DNA from: SHVZ01 sp041906305
GTDB lineage: Bacteria > Pseudomonadota > Alphaproteobacteria > SHVZ01
DNA length: 64,000 nucleotides
Assembly (NCBI GenBank): GCA_041906305.1
Contig: JAYRJL010000010.1
Span: 142,898-206,897 of the forward strand
Direction: 5' to 3'
Positions 54,273-63,530 of this stretch are shown in pieces. The notes under the pieces were generated by a model. The model ran no database searches. It saw nothing but the letters and a program-made list of their open reading frames with translations, and was not told the DNA's origin. Numbering within the stretch: position 1 is the first letter of the stretch; each line of letters starts with the position of its first letter. The translations under genes and the position numbers were made by a program.

Positions 54273-57200
54273 ATGGCCCTCGCGAAAGTCAGCCTCACCG
54301 ACAAGTACGAGCTGGATCGCGGCCGGGTTTATCTGACGGGAGTGCAGGCGCTGGTGCGCCTGCCGATCATGCAGCGCCAGCGGGACGCCGCCGCGGGGCT
54401 CGATACCGGCTGCTTTATCTCCGGATACCGGGGCTCGCCGCTCGGCACCTACGACCAGCAGCTCTGGCAGGCGAAGCGGTTCCTCAAGAACAACAACATC
54501 CATTTCCAGCCCGGCGTGAACGAGGACATGGCCGCGACTGCCATCTGGGGCAGCCAGCAGGTCAACATGTTCCAGGGCGCCAAGGTCGATGGCGTCTTCT
54601 CGGTCTGGTACGGCAAGGGCCCGGGCGTCGATCGCTGCGGCGACGTTTTCAAGCACGCCAACAACGCCGGCACCTCGCCCAACGGCGGCGTGCTCGCGCT
54701 CGCCGGCGACGACCATACCTGCAAGTCGTCGACGCTGGCGCACCAGTCCGAATACGCGTTCATGGACGCCTCGATCCCGGTGCTGCATCCGTCGGGCGTC
54801 CAGGAGATCCTCGACTACGGCCTCTACGGCTGGGCGATGAGCCGGTACTCTGGACTCTGGGTCGCCCTCAAGGCGATCGCCGAGACCATGGACTCCTCGG
54901 CCTCGGTCACCGTCGATCCCGAACGCGTCAGGATCGTGCTGCCGGCCGACTTCGAGATGCCCCCGGGCGGCCTCAACATCCGCTGGCCGGATCCGCCGCT
55001 CGAGCAGGAGATGCGGCTCCACAAGTACAAGCTCTACGCCGCCCTCGCCTTCGCCCGCGCCAACAAGATCGACCGCACGGTCATCGACTCGCCACGCCCG
55101 CGCTTCGGCATCGCCACCACCGGCAAGTCCTACCTCGACGTCATGCAGGCGCTCGAGGACCTCGGCATCGACGAGGCGCATGCCTCGGAGATCGGGCTTC
55201 GCGTCTACAAGGTCGGCATGGTCTGGCCGCTCGAGCGCGAAGGGATCCGCCACTTCGCCGAAGGCCTCGAAGAGATCCTCGTCGTCGAGGAGAAGCGCGC
55301 CGTCATCGAGAACCAGATGAAGGAGCAGCTCTACAACTGGCGCGAGGACGTGCGGCCGCGCGTCATCGGCAAGTTCGACGAGCAGCGGAACTGGATCCTT
55401 CCCTCGGCCGACGAGCTGACCCCGGCGCGCATCGCGCGGGTGATCGCCGCGCGCATCGCCCGCTTCTACACCTCCGAGCGCATCACCCAGCGGCTCGCCT
55501 TCCTCGAAGCCAAGGAAGCCGCGCTCGCCAAGCCGAAGACCGACTTCAAGCGGACGCCGTGGTTCTGCTCGGGCTGCCCGCACAACACCTCGACCCGGGT
55601 GCCGGACGGCAGCCGCGCGGTCGCCGGCATCGGCTGCCACTACATGGCGGTCTGGATGGATCGCAAGACCGAGACCTTCACCCAGATGGGCGGCGAAGGC
55701 GCGTCCTGGATCGGCCAGGCGCCGTTCACCGAGACCCAGCACATCTTCGCCAACCTTGGCGACGGCACCTACAACCACTCCGGCATCATGGCGATCCGCG
55801 CCGCAGTCGCCGCCAACGTCAACATCACTTACAAGCTGCTCTACAACGACGCCGTCGCGATGACCGGCGGCCAGCCGGCCGACAATGGCTTCGACGTGCC
55901 GCAGCTGAGCCGGCAGCTCGCCGCCGAGGGCGTGAAGAAGGTCGTCGTCGTCACCGACGATCCCGAGAAGTATCCGGTCGGCACCGACTTCGCGCCCGGC
56001 GTCACGGTCTACCACCGCGAGCAGCTCGACGAGGTCCAGCGCGACCTTCGCGAGATGCAGGGCGTCACCGCGCTGATCTACGACCAGACCTGCGCCGCCG
56101 AGAAGCGCCGCCGCCGCAAGCGCGGCACCTTCCCCGATCCCGACCGCCGGGTCGTCATCAACGAGCTGGTCTGCGAGGGCTGCGGCGACTGCGGCGTGAA
56201 GTCGAACTGCGTCTCGGTCGTGCCGGTCGAGACCGAGTTCGGCCGCAAGCGCGCGATCGACCAGTCCTCGTGCAACAAGGACTTCTCCTGCGTCAACGGC
56301 TTCTGCCCGAGCTTCGTCTCGGTCGAAGGAGCCAAGCTCAAGAAGCGCCGCGGCAAGGGCGACGTGCCGTTCCCGGTGCTGCCCGAGCCGACGCTGCCGG
56401 CGCTCGATGCGCCCTACGGCATCCTGGTCACCGGCATCGGCGGCACCGGCGTCGTCACCATCGGCGCGCTGCTCGGCATGGCCGCGCACATCGAAGGCAA
56501 GGGCATCGCCGTCCTCGACCAGATCGGCCTCGCCCAGAAGGGCGGCGGCGTCACCACGCATGTGCGGATCGCGAACAAGGCCGAGGACATCCGCGCCGTC
56601 CGCATCGCCGCCGGCGGTGCCCGTGCCGTGATCGGCTGCGACCTCGTCGTCACCGGCGGCTTCGACTCGCTGGCGAAGATGGAGGCCGGAAAGACCTTCG
56701 TCGTCGTCAACAGCCACGAGACGCCGACCGGCGACTTCTCGAACAAACCCGACCTCGCCTTCCCCGGCCGCAGCTTCCTCGACTCCTTGTCCGAAGCGGT
56801 CGGCCAGGGCGGGCTCGACGCGCTCGACGCCAGCCGAATCGCGACGGCGCTGCTCGGCGACTCGATCGCCGCCAACTCCTTCATGATGGGCTACGCGTGG
56901 CAGAAGGGCCTGATCCCGCTCAGCCGCGAGGCGATCGAGCAGGCGATCGAGCTCAACGCGGTCGCCGTCGACTTCAACAAGCAGGCGTTCCTCTGGGGCC
57001 GCCGCGCCGCGCACGACATGCCGCTGGTGCTGCGCGCCGCCGGCCTCGACGGCTCGGCACCGGTCGCGCCGCCGGTTCTCACGCTCGACGAGATGATCGC
57101 CAAGCGTGCGGCGTTCCTCACCGACTACCAGGACGCGGCCTATGCACGGCGCTACGAGTCGCTGGTCCGCCGTGTCGTCGAAGCCGAGCGTACGCGCACG

Positions 57201-57737
57201 CCGGGCCATGACGAGCTAGCCCGCGCCGTCGCCCGCTACGCCTTCAAGCTCATGGCCTACAAGGACGAGTACGAGGTGGCGCGGCTCTACACCGACGGCA
57301 CCTTCGAGAAGCAGCTGGCCGAGACCTTCGAGAGCTACGAGAAGCTGACCTTCCACCTGGCGCCGCCGATGGTGGCGGAACGCGACGCGGTCTCCGGCCA
57401 CCTGAAGAAGCAGACCTTCGGCCCATGGATGCGGACGGCATTCAAGATGCTGGCGAAGATGAAGGGCCTTCGCGGCACGCGCTGGGACGTCTTCGGGCGC
57501 ACCGACGAGCGGAGGATGGAGCGCCAGCTCATCGCCGACTACGAGAATATGGTCGAGGACCTGGTCTCGAAGCTCACGCCGGACCGCCATGCGGCGGCCG
57601 TCGAGCTGGCGAGCCTGCCGGAACGGATCCGCGGATACGGCCACATCAAGGAGAAGGCGGTCGCCGACGCGAAGACCCGCGAGGCCGAGCTGATGGCCCG
57701 CTTCCTCGATCCGGTGTCGAAAGCGGCCGCCGACTAG
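54273..57737 (+). CDS. Fused indolepyruvate:ferredoxin oxidoreductase (IorA-IorB type)
   Basis: A 1154-residue 2-oxoacid:ferredoxin oxidoreductase fusing the subunits. The N-terminus has ISGYRGSPLGTYDQQLW (pyrimidine-binding part). The ThDP-binding core appears near residues 430-520 (FCSGCPHNTSTRVPDGSRAVAGIGCHYMA, NLGDGTYNHSG). A cysteine-rich [4Fe-4S] region follows near 633-685 (CEGCGDCGVKSNC, SSCNKDFSCVNGFCPSF), and then the gamma domain with GIGGTGVVTIGALLGMAAH. It decarboxylates aryl-pyruvates (or branched 2-oxo acids) to acyl-CoA with reduction of ferredoxin. It is transcribed alone behind a leader dyad. Confidence 0.93.
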   Translation: MALAKVSLTDKYELDRGRVYLTGVQALVRLPIMQRQRDAAAGLDTGCFISGYRGSPLGTYDQQLWQAKRFLKNNNIHFQPGVNEDMAATAIWGSQQVNMFQGAKVDGVFSVWYGKGPGVDRCGDVFKHANNAGTSPNGGVLALAGDDHTCKSSTLAHQSEYAFMDASIPVLHPSGVQEILDYGLYGWAMSRYSGLWVALKAIAETMDSSASVTVDPERVRIVLPADFEMPPGGLNIRWPDPPLEQEMRLHKYKLYAALAFARANKIDRTVIDSPRPRFGIATTGKSYLDVMQALEDLGIDEAHASEIGLRVYKVGMVWPLEREGIRHFAEGLEEILVVEEKRAVIENQMKEQLYNWREDVRPRVIGKFDEQRNWILPSADELTPARIARVIAARIARFYTSERITQRLAFLEAKEAALAKPKTDFKRTPWFCSGCPHNTSTRVPDGSRAVAGIGCHYMAVWMDRKTETFTQMGGEGASWIGQAPFTETQHIFANLGDGTYNHSGIMAIRAAVAANVNITYKLLYNDAVAMTGGQPADNGFDVPQLSRQLAAEGVKKVVVVTDDPEKYPVGTDFAPGVTVYHREQLDEVQRDLREMQGVTALIYDQTCAAEKRRRRKRGTFPDPDRRVVINELVCEGCGDCGVKSNCVSVVPVETEFGRKRAIDQSSCNKDFSCVNGFCPSFVSVEGAKLKKRRGKGDVPFPVLPEPTLPALDAPYGILVTGIGGTGVVTIGALLGMAAHIEGKGIAVLDQIGLAQKGGGVTTHVRIANKAEDIRAVRIAAGGARAVIGCDLVVTGGFDSLAKMEAGKTFVVVNSHETPTGDFSNKPDLAFPGRSFLDSLSEAVGQGGLDALDASRIATALLGDSIAANSFMMGYAWQKGLIPLSREAIEQAIELNAVAVDFNKQAFLWGRRAAHDMPLVLRAAGLDGSAPVAPPVLTLDEMIAKRAAFLTDYQDAAYARRYESLVRRVVEAERTRTPGHDELARAVARYAFKLMAYKDEYEVARLYTDGTFEKQLAETFESYEKLTFHLAPPMVAERDAVSGHLKKQTFGPWMRTAFKMLAKMKGLRGTRWDVFGRTDERRMERQLIADYENMVEDLVSKLTPDRHAAAVELASLPERIRGYGHIKEKAVADAKTREAELMARFLDPVSKAAAD

Positions 57738-58612
57738 GCGTAGCGCCGCCGCGCCTCGCGATAGAGAATGTAGAGACCGCTGCCGCAGATGATGACCGCT
57801 CCGATCATCGTCGCTCCTGTCGGGACCTCGTCCCAGAAGAAGAATCCGGCAGCGGTCATCCAGATCAGCGAGAAGTATCCCAGCGGCGCGATCAATGCCG
57901 ACGGCGCATAGCGGAGCGACATCGTGTACCAGTACTGGGCGACCCCGCCGCCGAGGCCGAGACCCGCAAGGATCAGGAAATCGGCGAAGCTCGGCGTCAC
58001 CCACGAGAACGGCAGCGTGAGGGTGAACACGGCGCACGCCATCCCGGTATAGATGGTCGTCGTCGATGCCGCCGTCTCGGTCGCCCCCAGCTTCCGCATG
58101 GTAAGGTTGACGAAGGTGCCGCAGAAGGCGCCGGCGAGCGCGACCAGAACGCCCCATTCGAGCGCTCCGTGCCCCGGCTGCATCATGACGACGACGCCGA
58201 GGAAGCCGATGATCACCGCCGACCAGCGATGGACGCCGACGCGCTCTCCCAGCAGCGGCACCGAGAGCGCGGTGACGAGCAGCGGCGAGACGAAGCCGTA
58301 GACCACCGCATCCGCGAGCGGGATCATCCTCAGCGCATAGAAGCCCAGCAGCATCGAGCTCATGCCCGCCGCCATGCGCGCCAGATGCATCGGGAAGCGG
58401 CCGGTTCGGAGAGTCCGGAGGCCGCCCTGGTGCATAACCATCACCATCGCCGGAATCAGCGCGAAGGCGTGCCGGAAGAAGACGACCTCGTTCATCGGAA
58501 TGCGGTCGCCGACCAGCTTCACGACCAGCGACTGGGCGGAGAACAGCGCGACCGAAGCGAGCCCGAAGGCGATGCCGAGGAGGTTGTCGCGGCGGGTTTC
58601 GGGTTGTGACAT
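57734..58612 (-). CDS. DMT-superfamily (EamA) transporter
   Basis: A 292-residue membrane protein with ten predicted helices in two EamA repeats (first about 10-140, second about 150-285). The second repeat starts near FVNLTMRKLGATETAASTTTIY. Substrate unknown; such proteins move metabolites or act as exporters. The ATG at 58612 gives the MSQPETRRDN start; an in-frame upstream start would add 18 residues. The stop shares CTAG with the fused oxidoreductase gene. Confidence 0.87.
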   Translation of the reverse strand: MSQPETRRDNLLGIAFGLASVALFSAQSLVVKLVGDRIPMNEVVFFRHAFALIPAMVMVMHQGGLRTLRTGRFPMHLARMAAGMSSMLLGFYALRMIPLADAVVYGFVSPLLVTALSVPLLGERVGVHRWSAVIIGFLGVVVMMQPGHGALEWGVLVALAGAFCGTFVNLTMRKLGATETAASTTTIYTGMACAVFTLTLPFSWVTPSFADFLILAGLGLGGGVAQYWYTMSLRYAPSALIAPLGYFSLIWMTAAGFFFWDEVPTGATMIGAVIICGSGLYILYREARRRYA

Positions 58613-58700
58613 CGAGGCTTGTGCGGAAGGACGCGCACTATCGCACGGACTCCGCCGGCCCGCCACGCTCGGCGCCGCATATCGGGCGATGCGGGCGCGA

Positions 58701-59207
58701 TCAGGAAGCGACGATGATCAGGACGATACTGTCCTCGTAGCGCCCGCTGCCTGCGCTCGAAGGGAGGTCGATGTCGAGCGGCACGGGACGACCGTGCGGA
58801 CCGATCGGGCTCCGGGCGCGGACGAGGGTGGCTTCGCCCCCGACGAACTCCACCTCGACCGCGCCGAGGCTGAGGCGATACCGAAGGACGGTGCCGGACT
58901 CGCCATCGATCAGGCATGGGATGCCGACCGAGCGCGCGGCCTGGGACGCCACCCGGATCGCGAAGTTTCCGGTGTTTGCTGAAATCTCCAGGTCGACGAG
59001 CCGTTGCCGCCCGGCGCGAAGGCTCGCTCCGCTCGCCGACCAGGTGGAGCTGGACATCCGGATCGTCGCCTGCGGCACGACCTCGCCGAGAAGCTTCAGG
59101 CGCGTCTCCGCGGCTTCCAGCCACTCCAGACCCACCGATAGAAGGGTAAAACTTGAAGCAATCGCCGCTGAGGCGGCAGCAATCGCTAAAATCCTGACCA
59201 CTTTCAT
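58701..59207 (-). CDS. Hypothetical single-span or secreted protein
   Basis: A 168-residue product with one N-terminal hydrophobic stretch (ILAIAAASAAIASSFTLLSVGL), either a membrane anchor or an uncleaved signal. A mostly beta-rich remainder follows without recognised motifs or cysteine pattern (a single Cys). I recognise no family. Codon use is like the neighbours. It diverges from the SnoaL-like gene; the 176-nt gap upstream is less GC-rich than surrounding DNA and should hold the two promoters. Confidence 0.65.
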   Translation of the reverse strand: MKVVRILAIAAASAAIASSFTLLSVGLEWLEAAETRLKLLGEVVPQATIRMSSSTWSASGASLRAGRQRLVDLEISANTGNFAIRVASQAARSVGIPCLIDGESGTVLRYRLSLGAVEVEFVGGEATLVRARSPIGPHGRPVPLDIDLPSSAGSGRYEDSIVLIIVAS

Positions 59208-59383
59208 TCGGCAACTATGATCCAGACCCAGATTTCATGCCTGGATTCAAATCAAACCCCAAGACTTAGCGAAAATTTGGAGCGATTTTCTCCAATCGAG
59301 AGATGCTCATCGCGTCACGGCCTGGCTTCCCTTACCGGGGGGATGCGGCCAAACTCCGCGCCCCTCGAAATAGGAGAAGCACG

Positions 59384-59743
59384 GTGCGGCCGAAGGACGT
59401 GGTGGCGGCATGGGTCGAGGCGTTCAACCGGGCGGACGCGGACGCACTCGCCGCGCTCTACGAAGAGGAGGCGATCAACCATCAGGTCGCCGAGGCCCCG
59501 GTCGCAGGCCGCGCCGCCATCGCCAGGATGTTCGCGAAGGGCTTCGCCGCCGCGACCATGGTCTGCATCGTCGAGAACCTGTTCGAGGACGGAGACTGGG
59601 CCATCCTCGAATGGCGCGATCCGCTTGGGCTCCGTGGCTGCGGCTTCTTCCACGTCCGTGGCGGCCGGATCGCCTTCCAGCGCGGCTACTGGGACAAGCT
59701 CAGCTTCCTTCGCCAGCACAACCTGCCCCTGCCGACGGAGTGA
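59384..59743 (+). CDS. SnoaL-like/NTF2-fold protein
   Basis: A 119-residue protein (VVAAWVEAFNRADADALAALYEEEAINHQV...GRAAIARMF...FEDGDWAILEWRDPLG) with the cone-shaped SnoaL/NTF2 fold pattern used by many small isomerases, hydrolases and scaffold proteins. The GTG start at 59384 is supported by AGGAG 7 nt upstream; a longer in-frame start exists but gives a poor N-terminus. The DHFR-like gene follows after 2 nt, so the two form an operon. Confidence 0.83.
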   Translation: MRPKDVVAAWVEAFNRADADALAALYEEEAINHQVAEAPVAGRAAIARMFAKGFAAATMVCIVENLFEDGDWAILEWRDPLGLRGCGFFHVRGGRIAFQRGYWDKLSFLRQHNLPLPTE

Positions 59744-59745
59744 CT

Positions 59746-60270
59746 ATGACCATATGGCACTGCCATGCCGCGGTCTCGCTGGACGGCAAGCTGGCTCGGC
59801 CTGACGGGTCGATCGACTGGCTGATGGACTATCCGCCGGACGATGCGCTCGGCTTCACCCGGTTCCTCGACTCGGTCGACGCGCTGCTCATGGGCCGAGG
59901 GACCTACGACGCGGTTCGACGCATGGGCGACTGGCCGCATCCCGAGAAGCCGACGATCGTGCTGACCGGCCGATCGCTCGAGGATGCGCCGCCGAGGGTC
60001 GAGGCACGTAGCGGCGACCTCGCCCCGATCGTCGCGGAGATGGAACGCGCGGGCTACGGCAAAGTCTGGATCGAGGGCGGAGGCGTCGTCATCCGCGACA
60101 TGCTGGCGATCGGCAAGCTCGACATCCTCGAGCTCGCCGTCATTCCCGTCGTCCTCGGCGAGGGCATCGCGCTGTTCCCGGAAGGAACGGAGGAAACGAG
60201 ATTCGAGCTGGAATCGTCGAAGCCCTGGATCAAGGGCGCGATGCACGTGGTCTATCGCCGGGCTCGATGA
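59746..60270 (+). CDS. Dihydrofolate reductase/RibD C-terminal family protein
   Basis: The 174-residue protein matches the RibD_C fold: AVSLDGKLARPDGSIDWL near the N-terminus, DALLMGRGTYDAVRR and the NADPH-binding WIEGGGVVIRDMLA. These stand-alone domains are NADPH-dependent reductases of unknown substrate, not essential DHFR. It is 2 nt from the SnoaL-like gene. Its 5' end lies within the longer shadow frame of that gene, but the ATG at 59746 gives the family start. Confidence 0.86.
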   Translation: MTIWHCHAAVSLDGKLARPDGSIDWLMDYPPDDALGFTRFLDSVDALLMGRGTYDAVRRMGDWPHPEKPTIVLTGRSLEDAPPRVEARSGDLAPIVAEMERAGYGKVWIEGGGVVIRDMLAIGKLDILELAVIPVVLGEGIALFPEGTEETRFELESSKPWIKGAMHVVYRRAR

Positions 60271-60286
60271 GCCCGGCCGACGCCAG

Positions 60287-60535
60287 CTACTCCATCATCC
60301 CCAGCGCCTGCTTGTAGAGGTCGAGCAGCGTCTCCTGCTCGTCGACGTCGTCCTTGTCCATTTTCCGGATCTTCAGGATCTGGCGCATGATCTTGGTGTC
60401 GAAGCCGTTGCCCTTGGCCTCTGCGAACACGTCCTTGATGTCGGCGGCGAGCGCCGCCTTCTCTTCTTCCAGGCGCTCGATCCGCTCGATGAACGACTTG
60501 AGACGATCGCCCGAAATCCCGCCGACGTCGGCCAT
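60287..60535 (-). CDS. gapR: GapR-family nucleoid-associated protein (DUF2312)
   Basis: An 82-residue coiled-coil protein with the GapR core RLKSFIERIERLEEEKAALAADIKDVFAEAKGNGFDTKIMRQILKIRKMD, followed by the C-terminal helix LLDLYKQALG. In Caulobacter GapR binds overtwisted DNA ahead of polymerases. The family is largely alphaproteobacterial. It is transcribed in the same direction as the motor cluster, 67 nt downstream of the DUF1244 gene. Confidence 0.93.
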   Translation of the reverse strand: MADVGGISGDRLKSFIERIERLEEEKAALAADIKDVFAEAKGNGFDTKIMRQILKIRKMDKDDVDEQETLLDLYKQALGMME

Positions 60536-60602
60536 GCCCGATCTTCCGCTTGAGCTTGAGGTGGTGGAAAGCGGCGGACCTTAACGGCTCGGGTTTGGGC
60601 GT

Positions 60603-60899
60603 TCAACCGTGCTTATGGCTTTGGGCGAAGGCCTTCTGCTGCTCGGCCGAGGCTTCTTTCTGGTACTTCGACTTCCACTCGGAATAAGGCATGCCGTAGA
60701 CCATCTCGCGCGCCTTGTCGTCGGAGATATCCACACCCTTATCGGTCGCCGCCGCCCGGTACCACTTGGAGAGGCAGTTCCGGCAGAAACCCGCCAGGTT
60801 CATCAGGTCGATGTTCTGGACGTCGGTGCGCTTCCGAAGGTGCTCGACGAGGGTCCGGAACGCTGCCGCCTCGAGCTCGGTCTGGGTCTGCTTGTCCAT
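60603..60899 (-). CDS. DUF1244-family protein
   Basis: A 98-residue protein with the family signature FRTLVEHLRKRTDVQNIDLMNLAGFCRNCLSKWYRAAA (including CRNC) and the downstream EMVYGMPYSEWKSKYQ. Function unknown; the paired Cys may bind metal. ATG 60899 follows GGAG by 6 nt; an in-frame start eight codons upstream is less likely. Lies 59 nt beyond the OmpA-type motor gene. Confidence 0.88.
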   Translation of the reverse strand: MDKQTQTELEAAAFRTLVEHLRKRTDVQNIDLMNLAGFCRNCLSKWYRAAATDKGVDISDDKAREMVYGMPYSEWKSKYQKEASAEQQKAFAQSHKHG

Positions 60900-60958
60900 G
60901 TCTCTCTCCGATCGATGCCTCATGCCAAGCTCAGCACGAGGCCTGTCCTTTTCAAGGT

Positions 60959-62281
60959 CTAGCGGGACGTGAGCTTGAGCTCGATACGCCGGTTGCGACG
61001 ACGGACGGCTTCGTCGCCACCTTCCTCCAGCGGCTGGAACTCGCCGTAGCCGGCGGCGGCGAGCCGCTGCGCCGGCAGGCCCTGGCTGATCAGGAACTTC
61101 ACGACCGAGGTCGCACGCGCCGTCGACAGCTCCCAGTTCGAGGGGAACTGCGGCGTCGCGATCCGGACGGTGTCGGTATGGCCGTCCACCTGCAGCACCC
61201 AGTTGATGTCGCTTGGGATCGTCTGGATGATGTCGCGGAGCGTGCGCGCGAGCTGCCAGAGCTGCTCCTGGCCTTCCATGCCGAGCGTCGCGGATCCGGA
61301 GGCGAACAGCACCTCGGACTGAAACACGAAGCGGTCGCCGACGACGCGGATGTCCTGTCGGTCGCCGAGCGCCTCGCGGAGTCGCCCGAAGAACTCGGAA
61401 CGATAGCGCGCCAGCTCCTCGACCTTGCTGGCCAGCGCCAAGTTGAGACGCCGGCCGAGATCGGCGATTTGGACCTGCTGCTCCTTGGACTTCTCTTCCG
61501 ACACGTCGAGGGCCGACTGGATGCGCGCGAGCTGCTGGCGAAGGGCGAGCAGCTGCCGGTTGAGGAGGTCGACCTGCTCCTGCGCCTGCGCGGTCAGCTT
61601 CTCCTGCTCGGTCAGCTTGGTCGCGGTCTCCTCGCGCTCACGCTGGACCAGGAGCGTGCGCTCCTCGGCGCCGACGCGCTTTGCTTCCTCGGCCTTCCTC
61701 AGTTCTTCGGACGTCGCGAGCCGGGCCTCCAGCTCCTTCGAGCGGTCGCGGACGGCTCCGAGCTCGCGCTCGCTCGCCTCCAGCCTCGCGGCGAGCTGGC
61801 CGACGCGGGCCTCGAGATCGTCCTTCACCTTGCGCAAGGCCTCGATGTCGCGGCCGAGCTGTGCCGCCTCGGCTTCCTTCGAGGTGATCATCGCCTGGGC
61901 CTGCGCCCGTCCCTGCTCGGACTGCGTCAGCCGCGCCTGCAGGGAGTCACGCTCGCGCGAAAGATCGGTGACGCGCAGCTGCAGCTGGTCGCGGGCCGCG
62001 GTCGAGGCCTGAAGCTCGGCGGCGAGCTGGGCGATGTTGAGGCGGAGCTCGGCCGAGGTCTCCTTCTCGATCGACAGCATCTGCGAGAGCTCGGAGAGCT
62101 GCCGGTTGAGCCGGCTCAACGTCTCGTCGCGGCCGGAGAGCGCCGCCGACAGGTAGAACTGCGACAGCACGAACACCAGCAGCACGAAGATGATGACCAT
62201 GAGCAGCGTGGCCAGCGCATCGACGAAGCCCGGCCAGATGTCGAAACCGCCGCGGCTCCGGCCGGAGGCCGGCGTGCTCAT
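60959..62281 (-). CDS. MotB/TolR-like stator protein with long coiled coil and OmpA-type peptidoglycan domain
   Basis: The 440-residue protein begins with one membrane helix (WPGFVDALATLLMVIIFVLLVF, residues ~16-40) containing Asp21, placed like the proton-carrying Asp of MotB. A long charged coiled coil (about 50-290) follows. The C-terminal OmpA/MotB domain has VDGHTDTVRI and NWELSTARATSVVKFLI, which bind peptidoglycan. It pairs with the MotA-like gene (ATGA overlap), forming a stator-type ion-driven motor of unknown output. Flagellar MotB is shorter and lacks the long coil. Confidence 0.88.
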   Translation of the reverse strand: MSTPASGRSRGGFDIWPGFVDALATLLMVIIFVLLVFVLSQFYLSAALSGRDETLSRLNRQLSELSQMLSIEKETSAELRLNIAQLAAELQASTAARDQLQLRVTDLSRERDSLQARLTQSEQGRAQAQAMITSKEAEAAQLGRDIEALRKVKDDLEARVGQLAARLEASERELGAVRDRSKELEARLATSEELRKAEEAKRVGAEERTLLVQREREETATKLTEQEKLTAQAQEQVDLLNRQLLALRQQLARIQSALDVSEEKSKEQQVQIADLGRRLNLALASKVEELARYRSEFFGRLREALGDRQDIRVVGDRFVFQSEVLFASGSATLGMEGQEQLWQLARTLRDIIQTIPSDINWVLQVDGHTDTVRIATPQFPSNWELSTARATSVVKFLISQGLPAQRLAAAGYGEFQPLEEGGDEAVRRRNRRIELKLTSR

Positions 62282-63492
62282 GACGGCGACCGCGTCCGGG
62301 TCGGCCTCGGTGCGGGCGGCGGCGCCGGCTGCGCGGCAGGCTTGCTCTGATCGTCGGCGAGCGCCGCGATGGTGCGGGCCAGGAGCCGGATCTCGCTCCT
62401 GACCTCGTCCGAGGTCTGCTGGCGGCCGGTCGACAGCTCGTCGACCAGGCGGGAGAGATACACCTCGATGTTCCGGATATGAGCGCGCGTCGCCTCGTCG
62501 CCGCCGAGCCCGCCGCCCGAGATCGCATCGGCCATGCGCGAGAGGATCGGCTTCAGCTCCATCTGGCTCTCGGCGAGACGCAGCATCAGCTGCTGCTCGG
62601 CCTTCATCTGGTCGGTCAGCACCGACAGCTTCTCGGTCAGCTGCATCAGCTGGTTGTTGGCGCCGCGCCTGGAGTCCTCGCCGCGCGCGACGCTGCGCTG
62701 CAGGTCGTCCATGCTATCGGCGGTGCGCTCGATCAGCGCCTGCAGGAAGGCCGGCACGCTCGTCATCTCGCCGCCTTCGGCGATCGCGGGCCCGGCGCCG
62801 ACCTTCGTCATGCCGGCGAGCCATTCCTCGAGCTCGTTGTAGAAGCGGTTCTGCGCCTGGCTCGCCTGCAGGTCGAGGAATCCCAGCACCAGCGAGCCGG
62901 CGAGGCCGAGCATCGAGGAGCTGAACGCCGTTCCCATGCCGCCGAGCGGTGCCTGCAGGCCGGCCTTGAGCTCGTTGAAGAACTGGTTGATGTCACCGCC
63001 GACGGTGCCGAGCCCGCCGATCACGCCGGCGATCGAGGCCACCGTCTCGAGCAGGCCCCAGAAGGTGCCGAGCAATCCCAAGAAGACCAGCAGCCCGATC
63101 ATGTAGCGCGAGATGTCGCGCCCCTCGTCGAGCCGGGCGCGGATCGAGTCCAGCAGCGAGCGCGTGGCGACGGCCGAGAGCGTGATGCGCGTGCCGGCCT
63201 GGCGGTCGCCGAGCATCGCCGAGAGCGGCGCCAGCAGCCGCGGCGGACGCTGCACCGAGAGGCCGGGCGCGTTGCGGCGATAGGTGTCGAGCCAGCGCGC
63301 CTCGGGCTGCAGCTGCAGCACCTGGCGAAAGATGTAGGCGATGCCGATCAGCAGCGCCCCGACGATGCCGGCATTCAGCGCGACGTTCGCCATGAAGGCG
63401 TGCACGAGAGCCGGGAACAGGGCCGCCACCAGCGCCGCCACCGCCGCGACGAACAGCAGCATGCGGGTGAGATAACGCCCAGGTCCGGTCAT
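62278..63492 (-). CDS. MotA/TolQ/ExbB-type proton channel protein with long cytoplasmic tail
   Basis: A 404-residue protein with two N-terminal helices (about 10-55), a pair of helices near 130-210 (MIGLLVFLGLLGTFWGLLETVASI; GMGTAFSSSMLGLAGSLVLGFLDL) that fit the MotA/ExbB core, and then a helical tail (~215-385) ending in a Pro/Ala-rich stretch. The core Thr/Gly pattern GLLGTFWGL is typical of ExbB-like channels. With the 60959 gene it should form a 5:2-type motor. No flagellar gene is nearby. Confidence 0.87.
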   Translation of the reverse strand: MTGPGRYLTRMLLFVAAVAALVAALFPALVHAFMANVALNAGIVGALLIGIAYIFRQVLQLQPEARWLDTYRRNAPGLSVQRPPRLLAPLSAMLGDRQAGTRITLSAVATRSLLDSIRARLDEGRDISRYMIGLLVFLGLLGTFWGLLETVASIAGVIGGLGTVGGDINQFFNELKAGLQAPLGGMGTAFSSSMLGLAGSLVLGFLDLQASQAQNRFYNELEEWLAGMTKVGAGPAIAEGGEMTSVPAFLQALIERTADSMDDLQRSVARGEDSRRGANNQLMQLTEKLSVLTDQMKAEQQLMLRLAESQMELKPILSRMADAISGGGLGGDEATRAHIRNIEVYLSRLVDELSTGRQQTSDEVRSEIRLLARTIAALADDQSKPAAQPAPPPAPRPTRTRSPS

Positions 63493-63530
63493 GCCTTGTC
63501 CTCGCGAACGACGGTCGTGATCCGACTAGG

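Noticed and set aside
59208..59383. tRNA or small RNA gene in the less GC-rich gap
   Set aside because: No cloverleaf, T-arm GGTTCGA-type motif or terminator hairpin was found.
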